From positions 1 to 27,473 of IMG/VR virus record IMGVR_UViG_3300020213_000099: a stretch of DNA of 27,473 nt; one strand, given 5' to 3'. A model generated the notes under the pieces. That model was not told the DNA's origin. It searched no databases and saw only the letters and a program-made list of their open reading frames with translations. A program made the position numbers and the translations under genes. Positions 1-6,119 of the stretch are shown one piece after another. The stretch's first letter is position 1. Every line of letters starts with the position of its first letter. Origin of the DNA: a virus.

Positions 1-27
1 GCAGCTTTTTCTTTGGTCGATAACTAA
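1..27 (+). CDS. 3' end of an upstream gene (partial)
   Basis: Frame 1 is open from the left edge to a TAA at 25-27, giving only the last eight residues AAFSLVDN. The next gene starts four bases later in the same orientation, which suits the end of a preceding gene in the lysis or late operon. Nothing about function can be read from eight residues. It could also be untranslated leader. Confidence 0.3.
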   Translation, partial: AAFSLVDN

Positions 28-30
28 CTA

Positions 31-258
31 ATGAACTTCGCACTCGACCTCAACACGCTGCTCTCAAGCGGCATCCTTGCACTCACGATCTGGACTCTGA
101 AGACCGTGGTGGCCCTCGACCGCAAGCAGGCGGCGGCGGAGGAAAAGCACACGGCTATCGTGGCACGCACGGGCGACCACCATGACCGCATAAGCCGGGT
201 AGAGCACAAGGTGGGGCACCTCGAAGTCGGCGTGGCCAAGCTGCAATCACGGGAGTAA
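31..258 (+). CDS. small membrane protein with coiled coil, possible lysis accessory
   Basis: A 75-residue protein. Residues about 9-29 form one hydrophobic segment (LLSSGILALTIWTLKTVVAL). The rest is charged and heptad-like, consistent with a short coiled coil. One N-terminal membrane helix followed by a coiled coil is the layout of phage haemolysin XhlA-like and i-spanin-like proteins, but no diagnostic motif is visible. It is the first of five closely packed genes that include a holin-like protein and a lipoprotein, so a lysis role is inferred from context. There is no Shine-Dalgarno sequence; the start follows the leader ataactaacta. Confidence 0.7.
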   Translation: MNFALDLNTLLSSGILALTIWTLKTVVALDRKQAAAEEKHTAIVARTGDHHDRISRVEHKVGHLEVGVAKLQSRE

Positions 259-262
259 TTAT

Positions 263-814
263 ATGGGCAAGCCCGACATCAATCTCCTCTCGTTCGCGCA
301 CCAGCGCCCGCTCGGCACGCATCACGTCGGCGACCTGACGCCCAGCTCGTTCCACTCGGACACGCTGAAGATCAGCGATTGCGCGGACGGGATGATCCTG
401 GCCGGGCACGTCATCGGCGGAAAAGAAGACGCCAACGATTGCAATAATCACTGCTCAAACGTCGTCATGCAGGCGGACTGTTGGGAAATCCGGGGCAAGT
501 ACGGGTTCACGATCAAGGGCGGGAGTTCGAACATCACACTTATTGGCCTAGTGCGCGGCCACGGCTCTGTGGTGGACGTGGACCTTGGCAACATCAGCGA
601 CCAGAGCGACGACATCACCGGGCCTGTATCGCTGCAACTGGCGCACGAGCTGGGCTCGCAAGAGCCGATCACCGTCCGCGTCCTCGGCGCAACGAACCCG
701 ATCATCCTCAACCCCGAGCAGGCCTATAAAGTCATCTTTGCGATCCCCGGCCCGTTTCGCTCCTTTTTTCTGAAAGCGTACAAGTTCCTCAAAAAGCTAG
801 GACTCCCAATATGA
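263..814 (+). CDS. unknown Cys-rich, beta-strand-rich phage protein
   Basis: A 183-residue protein I do not recognise. Residues about 39-74 hold five cysteines (ISDCADG, NDCNNHC, ADCW). They are followed by alternating hydrophobic and Gly-rich stretches (YGFTIKGGSSNITLIGLV) that look like beta strands or a short beta-helix. The last 25 residues are basic and amphipathic (FLKAYKFLKKLGLPI). There is no signal peptide and no lysin catalytic motif that I can see. It lies four bases after the membrane/coiled-coil gene, and its stop overlaps the holin-like start by four bases (ATGA), so the three are translationally coupled. It could be a lysis accessory or a minor virion protein. Confidence 0.75.
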   Translation: MGKPDINLLSFAHQRPLGTHHVGDLTPSSFHSDTLKISDCADGMILAGHVIGGKEDANDCNNHCSNVVMQADCWEIRGKYGFTIKGGSSNITLIGLVRGHGSVVDVDLGNISDQSDDITGPVSLQLAHELGSQEPITVRVLGATNPIILNPEQAYKVIFAIPGPFRSFFLKAYKFLKKLGLPI

Positions 815-1026
815 AAATCACCGACATCCTTAAATCGAAAACTATTTGGGGCGTACTTATCGCCGCCATTCCCACCCTGCTCGGCTTCTTCGGGCTTCAG
901 GTTGGAGACATCGGCGTGTTCACCGACCTTGCCAATAACGCCGTGGATTCCCTCGTCACCCTCGCCGGCAGCGCGCTGGCCGTCTATGGCCGCATCGTGG
1001 CCGTCAAAGGGCTCATCACCAAGTGA
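811..1026 (+). CDS. holin-like small membrane protein
   Basis: A 71-residue protein. It begins with a short charged end (MKITDILKSKTIW), then has a hydrophobic segment at about residues 14-32 (GVLIAAIPTLLGFFGLQVG) and a second at about 46-62 (SLVTLAGSALAVYGRIVA). The KSKTIWG opening and LAVYGRI close match small putative holins common in phages and prophages. Holins permeabilise the inner membrane to time lysis. The start overlaps the preceding stop (ATGA), and its stop overlaps the GTG of the next gene. The family call is from memory of sequence style, and no endolysin is visible beside it. Confidence 0.7.
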   Translation: MKITDILKSKTIWGVLIAAIPTLLGFFGLQVGDIGVFTDLANNAVDSLVTLAGSALAVYGRIVAVKGLITK

Positions 1027-1292
1027 GCGCGATCACGGCTATATTTGCCGCGCTCGCCGCCTACCTTCAGATCAAACTCATCACCGCCCGCTATGATCTA
1101 CAACGCCGAATCGAGAGCGATGTCCGCAACGCCGAGGAACGCATTGACCAGCTTCGCGCTCGTGGCGGGCCTGCTGACCAGCTTGCTGCTGACCGGCTGC
1201 GTGAGCAGATCATCCGGGCCAACGGCGTCGTTGCAAATCTACCAGCCGCCAGTCCTTCGCCTCACGGCGGGGACGGTGGTAGCAACTCGTGA
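1023..1292 (+). CDS. i-spanin-like protein (membrane anchor plus coiled coil)
   Basis: An 89-residue protein starting at GTG, which overlaps the holin-like stop (GTGA). Residues 1-20 are hydrophobic (SAITAIFAALAAYLQIKLI) and can serve as an inner-membrane signal anchor. Residues about 25-66 are highly charged and helical (RRIESDVRNAEERIDQLRA), and the tail is Gly/Ser/Pro-rich. This is the shape of an Rz-type inner-membrane spanin, which joins an outer-membrane lipoprotein to fuse the two membranes at the last step of lysis. A lipoprotein reading frame begins inside this gene, which strengthens the call. Confidence 0.6.
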   Translation: MSAITAIFAALAAYLQIKLITARYDLQRRIESDVRNAEERIDQLRARGGPADQLAADRLREQIIRANGVVANLPAASPSPHGGDGGSNS

Positions 1293-1416
1293 CGGCGTTT
1301 ACACAGTGCCGCTTGACGAAACGTGGCACAGCAATCAGCGGTTCGTGAAGGTCGAGAACGAGGCGGTGAACCTCGCGGCGGCGCTCGCGCAAGAACGGGC
1401 AAGGGCCGGCAGGTAG
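1120..1416 (+). CDS. o-spanin-like lipoprotein nested in and extending beyond the i-spanin gene
   Basis: A 98-residue protein in the +1 frame relative to the preceding gene. From ATG 1120 it has a short polar start, a hydrophobic stretch (FALVAGLLTSLLL) and a lipobox LTGC with the acylated Cys at residue 27, so a signal peptidase II lipoprotein is expected. The mature part is about 72 residues, longer than many Rz1-type o-spanins. Upstream in-frame ATGs at 1045 and 1093 would add a polar, Pro/Ser-rich leader and make a poorer signal peptide, so 1120 is preferred. About 170 bases are shared with the i-spanin-like gene. The spanin function is inferred from lipobox plus position. Confidence 0.6.
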   Translation: MSATPRNALTSFALVAGLLTSLLLTGCVSRSSGPTASLQIYQPPVLRLTAGTVVATRDGVYTVPLDETWHSNQRFVKVENEAVNLAAALAQERARAGR

Positions 1417-1477
1417 TTCTACGTTTTTTAACCGTGCCGAACTTGACGGAAAATCCACCTATGATCACTCGATATTC

Positions 1478-1648
1478 ATGGCGAACAACGACTCGGCAAG
1501 CCGCGATTCTCAAATGAGCGACCACCCGCGGAAGACGCGCAATTGCAGGAAATGCAACCTATCGACCGGCCTGAACGCGGGGCCTTGGTGGGTAGGCAAT
1601 GGATACGTCTACGCTCGCCGCGGGTACTGCCCCGGCACCGATCGATAA
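1478..1648 (+). CDS. small CxxC protein, function unknown
   Basis: A 56-residue frame from ATG 1478 to TAA 1646-1648. It contains RNCRKCN (C-x2-C), an aromatic Gly-rich stretch (GPWWVGNGYVYARRG) and a final YC, giving three cysteines that could make an incomplete zinc site. It overlaps the next gene by 50 bases in another frame. A second in-frame ATG at 1514 would give 44 residues. There is no strong ribosome site at either start. It fills the gap between the lysis cassette and the scaffold candidate. Coding is plausible from the unusual CxxC/aromatic composition but not proven. Confidence 0.4.
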   Translation: MANNDSASRDSQMSDHPRKTRNCRKCNLSTGLNAGPWWVGNGYVYARRGYCPGTDR

Positions 1649-2813
1649 CGCGACGCCAGTACCGGCGCCCGCTACCCCTGTAGTTGCCACCGCTCCTGCC
1701 ACTGCGCGAGACATTGTCGGGGCATTGACCAGCGCAGAACGACAACTACTCGGCCGCGGGCAGAAGAGCCTCAAGGAGATTATTGAAGCGCGTCCGGCCC
1801 CGAAGGGTGCGGCGCCCTCAACTGCAGCGCCGGTTCCTCTGGTTGCTGCTCCAGCGGATCCAGTAGCCGACACGCCAGCGGCCCAAGAGGCTGCGGCCAC
1901 GCCTGAGGAGAACGACGACGATGGCGACGACCTGAAGAAAATGCGGGTCACGCCGAACGACTTTCAGGAGCGCGAGGTAATACGCCTGATGAAGGCCAAG
2001 CGCGATGCGCAGGGCAATGTCATCGAGGCCGGGCTTGGCTTGCTGCAGGCGTGTTCGAAGGTGTACGGCGCCACTACGCCGGCAGCGGCCGCTACTCCAG
2101 GGACGCCCCCAGTTAAGGCCGAGCCCGCTGCGGATGCAGGACTGCAGGGCCTCGACTCGCAGCTCGCGACATTGGGCGAGAGTCTCACGAACCTTGCCAA
2201 GGACCGGGATGCCGCGCGGGAGGACGTCGACAACAAGAAAGCCGACGAGCTCTCCGACCAGATTGCGGACATCCGGGCCGACCTGAAACTGCTGAACCAC
2301 GAACGCGAAGGCTACATTCGCAATCGCGATGCCCAAGCCGCGCATTCGGTCGAGCAGCAAGTAACCTTTTCGCGCGATCGCGCATTCGACCAGTATCCAG
2401 AATTGAAAGTCGCGGATGGCATGTCCCGGCTGGCTCTCGATGGCTACGTCGGCGCGGCGCTCAACGATCCCAACCGTGCACGGTTCTTCGCGGATCCGAC
2501 GTGGCCTGAAAAGATCACGCAGGAATTCGCGACGAGGCACGGGCTGAAGAAAGCAGGCAGCGCGGCGACTACGCCCGTTGCTGCGCCGACGACGGCCACC
2601 AAAGCCGCACCTTCGACAACGCTCACGCCCGCGCTTCGGCCAAAGCCGCAGCAAGTGCCAGGCGCCAAACTCGTATCGGGAGCCGACGGAACACCGTCCT
2701 CGGCGCCGGCTGCGAAGACATTGGAAGACTTACGTGCAGCAATCCCGGGCATGAGCTCGGCGCAACGTCGCGAACTGTTCCGCCGCATCTCGGCAAAAGC
2801 AGGCACGCGATAA
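1599..2813 (+). CDS. probable scaffolding protein
   Basis: A 404-residue, low-complexity protein directly upstream of the capsid gene. Residues 1-100 are Ala/Pro/Thr-rich, and about 105-115 are acidic (EENDDDGDDL). About 120-150 are helical (NDFQEREVIRLMKAKRDAQ), and about 185-255 form a charged coiled coil (LTNLAKDRDAAREDVDNKK). Residues about 330-380 are again Ala/Pro/Thr-rich, and a basic C-terminal helix ends the protein (SSAQRRELFRRISAKAGTR). Scaffolds of podovirus-like phages are acidic and helical with a short basic C-terminal helix that binds coat, and they sit just before the coat gene, as here. The start has a purine-rich region (GGTGGGTAGGC) upstream. I see no protease catalytic motif. 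Confidence 0.65.
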   Translation: MDTSTLAAGTAPAPIDNATPVPAPATPVVATAPATARDIVGALTSAERQLLGRGQKSLKEIIEARPAPKGAAPSTAAPVPLVAAPADPVADTPAAQEAAATPEENDDDGDDLKKMRVTPNDFQEREVIRLMKAKRDAQGNVIEAGLGLLQACSKVYGATTPAAAATPGTPPVKAEPAADAGLQGLDSQLATLGESLTNLAKDRDAAREDVDNKKADELSDQIADIRADLKLLNHEREGYIRNRDAQAAHSVEQQVTFSRDRAFDQYPELKVADGMSRLALDGYVGAALNDPNRARFFADPTWPEKITQEFATRHGLKKAGSAATTPVAAPTTATKAAPSTTLTPALRPKPQQVPGAKLVSGADGTPSSAPAAKTLEDLRAAIPGMSSAQRRELFRRISAKAGTR

Positions 2814-2847
2814 GTCAGCAATCTCACTTAATTAACCATTAATTACA

Positions 2848-4329
2848 ATGGCCTTTGATATTTCCGAAGTTCTTCATTACGACGCTTTAATCGCCAGCGA
2901 CCCGCAGTTGATGCGTCAACTGTGGAGCGAACTGGTTTCCGCGGACTCCCGTGACTCTAACCCGATGAAGGATTTCATCGGCACCGAAGAGTCGGGCAAG
3001 CCTATCTGTGAAAAGACCGAGCTCGGTGCGGGCGGGTCTCAGAAAGTCACCTTCACGTCCATGGCGCCTATCGGCGGCAGGGGGGTAATTGGTGGCGCAG
3101 AGCTCAAGAGCAAGACGGCGAAGCCCGTGCATGGCACCTGGGGCGTCACCGTGGACATGCGCCGGTTTGCCATCTCGGAGGATCAACTCGTCGAACTGCT
3201 TCGGTTCAACCAAGGCAAGTCGCGCGAGTCGGTCCTGTACGAGCTATGCAAGCAGTGGTGGGGCATGATGGAGGCGGACGACATCCAGATCACGTTCCGC
3301 GACAAGGCGCTGTTCGCGACGGACCAGCCGAATGTATACCGCATCGGTGGCGGCGCGACATCGAACGACATCAACCTCAACAACACGTTCGATACCGGCA
3401 CCATTGAGGAGTCGACCGAGCAGCTCGTTGGATTGGGCGCGATGCCGCTTGGCCTGTCGATGGACGAAGCTGGCAGCGAAGTGCCGGAGTTCGTCACGTT
3501 TGGCCCGCGTCGCTTCCTTCGATCCCTTGAGGACGAACAGAAGTTCCGCGAGGCCGTGCTGCACGCTCAGGCGCGAGGCGGAGAGAATTTCCACTGGACG
3601 GGTAAGTACCCGCGCTGGAAGGAAAGTCTTATTCACCGGCACGCGATCAAGTTCGACTCCGGCAATAAGCGCCAGGGCTCGCCGCTTCTCCCGATCGCGT
3701 TCTTGGGTGCGGCACTCGCCGACGCGACGCCTACGACTGTCACGGGCGGAGGCGCACACAACACCGCAGGGGCGCTGACGGACACGATTCTGTACGACTA
3801 CTTCTCGGCGTTCCGGGGTAACTACTGGAAGACCTTTTCCGCGGAGGTCGCGCCGACGGACAACAACACGTACTACGCGCTGATCTATAACGTGTCCGGT
3901 GCAGACCGCGGCAAGTACGAGATCGTGTCGTATGTGACTGCTGGCAACAACGGCAACCGGCTCACGGTCACTCGTGCGGTCAACGCTGACGGCCAGCTTA
4001 CGGCCCTCACTGCCGCGTCGAAGTACACGAACGCTCACCCGAGCGGCTCGTGGATCATTCCGTGCAATAAGTGGGGCGTGCCGCTCGGTTACGCCTTGGT
4101 CATGGGTGCCGAGGCTCTCGCGCTCGCCAAGGGCGCAATTGATGCAGACCCAATCGAATGGCAGGACGACTTCGTCTCGAAGACCTCCGGCAAGGCGCAT
4201 ATCAACTCGAGCGGCATCCAAGGGATCCGCGGGTATGCTCCGAAAGAGGATTCCATCGGGCGCTACCCGAACTTCCTCGTGGTCGAGGGTGCGCTCGATT
4301 ACGGGCTACCCTTGGTTGCTCTCAAATAA
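2848..4329 (+). CDS. major capsid protein, DUF4043/N4-gp56-like
   Basis: A 493-residue coat protein candidate. The region KDFIGTEESGKPI (41-53) followed by KVTFTSMAPIGGRGVIGG (66-83) and VTVDMRRFAIS (101-110) resembles the DUF4043/N4-gp56 coat family, whose members build HK97-fold icosahedral shells. Residues about 215-235 (FVTFGPRRFLRSLEDE) and 410-425 (GVPLGYALVMGAEALAL) also fit that family. Between them, about 295-405 form a Gly/Thr/Asn/Tyr-rich stretch that looks like an inserted beta domain. The gene follows the scaffold candidate by 34 bases and has an A/T-rich leader (TTAACCATTAATTACA) instead of a Shine-Dalgarno sequence. A strong terminator lies just downstream, as expected for a highly expressed gene. 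Confidence 0.8.
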   Translation: MAFDISEVLHYDALIASDPQLMRQLWSELVSADSRDSNPMKDFIGTEESGKPICEKTELGAGGSQKVTFTSMAPIGGRGVIGGAELKSKTAKPVHGTWGVTVDMRRFAISEDQLVELLRFNQGKSRESVLYELCKQWWGMMEADDIQITFRDKALFATDQPNVYRIGGGATSNDINLNNTFDTGTIEESTEQLVGLGAMPLGLSMDEAGSEVPEFVTFGPRRFLRSLEDEQKFREAVLHAQARGGENFHWTGKYPRWKESLIHRHAIKFDSGNKRQGSPLLPIAFLGAALADATPTTVTGGGAHNTAGALTDTILYDYFSAFRGNYWKTFSAEVAPTDNNTYYALIYNVSGADRGKYEIVSYVTAGNNGNRLTVTRAVNADGQLTALTAASKYTNAHPSGSWIIPCNKWGVPLGYALVMGAEALALAKGAIDADPIEWQDDFVSKTSGKAHINSSGIQGIRGYAPKEDSIGRYPNFLVVEGALDYGLPLVALK

Positions 4330-4355
4330 GGGCCCGACCGAGTAGGTAATTTGCG

Positions 4356-4390
4356 AGCCCCGTTCGGATAAACACCGGACGGGGCTTTTC
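4356..4390 (+). terminator. intrinsic terminator after the capsid gene
   Basis: AGCCCCGTTCGG (4356-4367) pairs with CCGGACGGGGCT (4375-4386) in a 12-bp stem with one G-T wobble, a 7-base loop and a following TTTT. It lies 27 bases after the capsid stop. It probably ends or attenuates the capsid transcript and sets coat level above the downstream tail genes. Confidence 0.85.
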
Positions 4391-4424
4391 TTCACGATAG
4401 GTTTTACCCCTGAATTTCTCAGAC

Positions 4425-4838
4425 ATGGACTCTCTCACGATCAAGCTGCTCAACGAACGCCGTGCCAATAGTGTCCGGCGGAAGATCGAAGGTTACTCTG
4501 GCACGGTGTATCCGTTCCTGTGGAACGACGAGCACGCGGCTTACATTTTCACGACCTCCAAGCAGGCCGAGGCCGACGACCTTTTCAAAGCGCAGGGGCG
4601 CACGATGGGGTGCTACTTCGCGCCCGTCGTCACAATCAAGCAGTCTGCTCCGCTCTCGGAGGCTGTCGTCCTTGCGATGCTTGAGCGCGGTCTATCTCTG
4701 CCGCGGGACCCGGACGATAACGAGCAAGTGGCGCTGGTGCTTATTGCAGCGTACGACAAGGGCGCTCTCTCGGTTGAGCCCGCTCTCGAAACTCCAAATT
4801 CAACGAAGAAAAAGCAGGCCGTGAAAGTTCCAGCCTGA
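4425..4838 (+). CDS. unknown virion-region protein
   Basis: A 137-residue protein I do not recognise. It has a mixed alpha/beta pattern (VRRKIEGYSGTVYPFLWNDE, AAYIFTTSKQAEADDLFKA) with a lysine-rich tail (STKKKQAVKV). No membrane segment or signal is present. It is the first gene after the capsid terminator and stands between capsid and adaptor-like genes. Head decoration, head-completion or assembly roles are possible by position only. The start follows the leader gaatttctcagac with no Shine-Dalgarno sequence. Confidence 0.75.
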   Translation: MDSLTIKLLNERRANSVRRKIEGYSGTVYPFLWNDEHAAYIFTTSKQAEADDLFKAQGRTMGCYFAPVVTIKQSAPLSEAVVLAMLERGLSLPRDPDDNEQVALVLIAAYDKGALSVEPALETPNSTKKKQAVKVPA

Positions 4839-4863
4839 TTCCGCAACTCGCTCATTTAATGCC

Positions 4864-5148
4864 ATGACTACATTTACAAAATCCCGCAAGCCGTCCAACT
4901 CGGAGATCATCACAACAGCGGCGCTGATCGCGATGAAGGCGGGCGATTCACTCTACATTCAGAACCTTGGCACGAACCCGCTTTTCGTGAACCGTGGGAC
5001 CGGCGCGTCGAGTTCGCTCTTTAACTACGTCCTTAGCGCGTCAACCGTCGCGGACAATGGCACGGGAGGCGTGATCACCATCGCCGATTTCGTGGGCGAT
5101 GTGAGCTTCGCCGGTACGGCGGTGCGATACATGGCATGGAAGAGATAG
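4864..5148 (+). CDS. small beta-rich structural candidate
   Basis: A 94-residue protein rich in Ser, Thr, Gly and Asn. After a polar start it shows strand-like segments (AGDSLYIQNLGTNPLFVNRG, VITIADFVGDVSFAG). This composition and size are typical of small head-decoration or virion beta-sandwich proteins, and SLYIQNLGTNPLFVN-type sequences recur in short phage proteins of unknown role. It sits 25 bases after the previous gene and 11 bases before the adaptor-like gene. The start has a ttaatgcc leader. A decoration role is only inferred. Confidence 0.7.
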   Translation: MTTFTKSRKPSNSEIITTAALIAMKAGDSLYIQNLGTNPLFVNRGTGASSSLFNYVLSASTVADNGTGGVITIADFVGDVSFAGTAVRYMAWKR

Positions 5149-5159
5149 CTTAAAACGCC

Positions 5160-6113
5160 ATGGGTAAAACATTCAGCGACCTCCGCAACGCGCTCGCCGG
5201 TGCCCTTGGTTTCGACGAGTACAGTGACCTCACCAGTCGCGATGGACTCGACGTGGACACGATCGTCAACGCGGCCTATCTCGACTGCTACGCCTCCAGG
5301 GATGGGCGCCGGCCAGCGTGGGCGATCAAGTATTGGTCCGACATCGTACTCGCGCCGGAGGCGGCTACGCTGGGGCTCACGAACGGCAGTACGGCGGTAA
5401 CAGGCCACACCTTCACGGCGAAGTACCTCGGCAGCTTCGTTCAGATCGGCGCGACCTTCTATCGCATCGGCAGCACGACGACGTTGACGCAGCCGTGGTC
5501 TGGCGTGACTGGGAGTTATTCCGCGACCGTGTATTCCAACGCGGTTGCGCTTCCAGGATCCGGGGTGACGATTCGCGAGAGGCCTTCGCTACTTGGCATT
5601 GGGCCGCTTCTCCCGCTGCCGTTCCCGGAGGACGAGGTATCGCTCCGCAGTTCACCAGCGTTCGACTTTTATCCCAAGGCGGGACGCGGACCGGTTGCGC
5701 ACTCTCGTCCGCGCTTCGATCCGAGTTTGATTACCGACGTGGGCGACCCGCGGTATTACCATGTGGATAGCGCGGCCACTGGATCCACCTTCGCCACCGG
5801 GTCGCGGCTTCACCTGTATCCGCTGCCGGGCGCCGCATTCACGATCGAGGCCAGGCTCAATGTCCTTCCAGTGCCGCTGGCTGCTGCGGACGACGAACCC
5901 GTGCTCCCGCATGACGACGTGGACATTGCAGGCGCGATTCTCGAACCGCTCATGTTTGAGCGCCTGCTCAAGCACCCGCTCGGCCGTCGCTATGCCGGGA
6001 ATAACGTCTCCGCCATCTTTGCCGCGGGGAATGACGCCCGGGCGCAACTGAACACTTTCCGCAGCGTGCAACCGTCGGGCCCTAAACAATTCCGCCCGGC
6101 CTGCGGGTGGTAA
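5160..6113 (+). CDS. putative head-tail adaptor / tail tubular A-like protein
   Basis: A 317-residue protein. The N-terminus (FSDLRNALAGALGF, VDTIVNAAYLDCYA) is helical, as in connector proteins of short-tailed phages that begin with paired helices. About residues 65-140 form a Thr/Gly/Ser-rich beta insert (LTNGSTAVTGHTFTAKYLGS). The central part is Pro-rich with DPRYYHVDSAATGS, and the C-terminal 80 residues return to helices (DVDIAGAILEPLMFERLLKH). Size, domain order and position between capsid and nozzle-like genes suggest a T7 gp11-like adaptor role. No sequence signature proves it, and a different tail component is possible. Confidence 0.55.
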   Translation: MGKTFSDLRNALAGALGFDEYSDLTSRDGLDVDTIVNAAYLDCYASRDGRRPAWAIKYWSDIVLAPEAATLGLTNGSTAVTGHTFTAKYLGSFVQIGATFYRIGSTTTLTQPWSGVTGSYSATVYSNAVALPGSGVTIRERPSLLGIGPLLPLPFPEDEVSLRSSPAFDFYPKAGRGPVAHSRPRFDPSLITDVGDPRYYHVDSAATGSTFATGSRLHLYPLPGAAFTIEARLNVLPVPLAAADDEPVLPHDDVDIAGAILEPLMFERLLKHPLGRRYAGNNVSAIFAAGNDARAQLNTFRSVQPSGPKQFRPACGW

Positions 6114-6119
6114 CTGCTC

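Noticed and set aside
1818-2654. 278-residue minus-strand frame
   Set aside because: Antisense to the scaffold candidate with Arg-rich shadow composition; the plus-strand gene has better context and composition.
3244-4221. 325-residue minus-strand frame
   Set aside because: Antisense to the capsid gene, Arg/Val-rich, with no domain signature.
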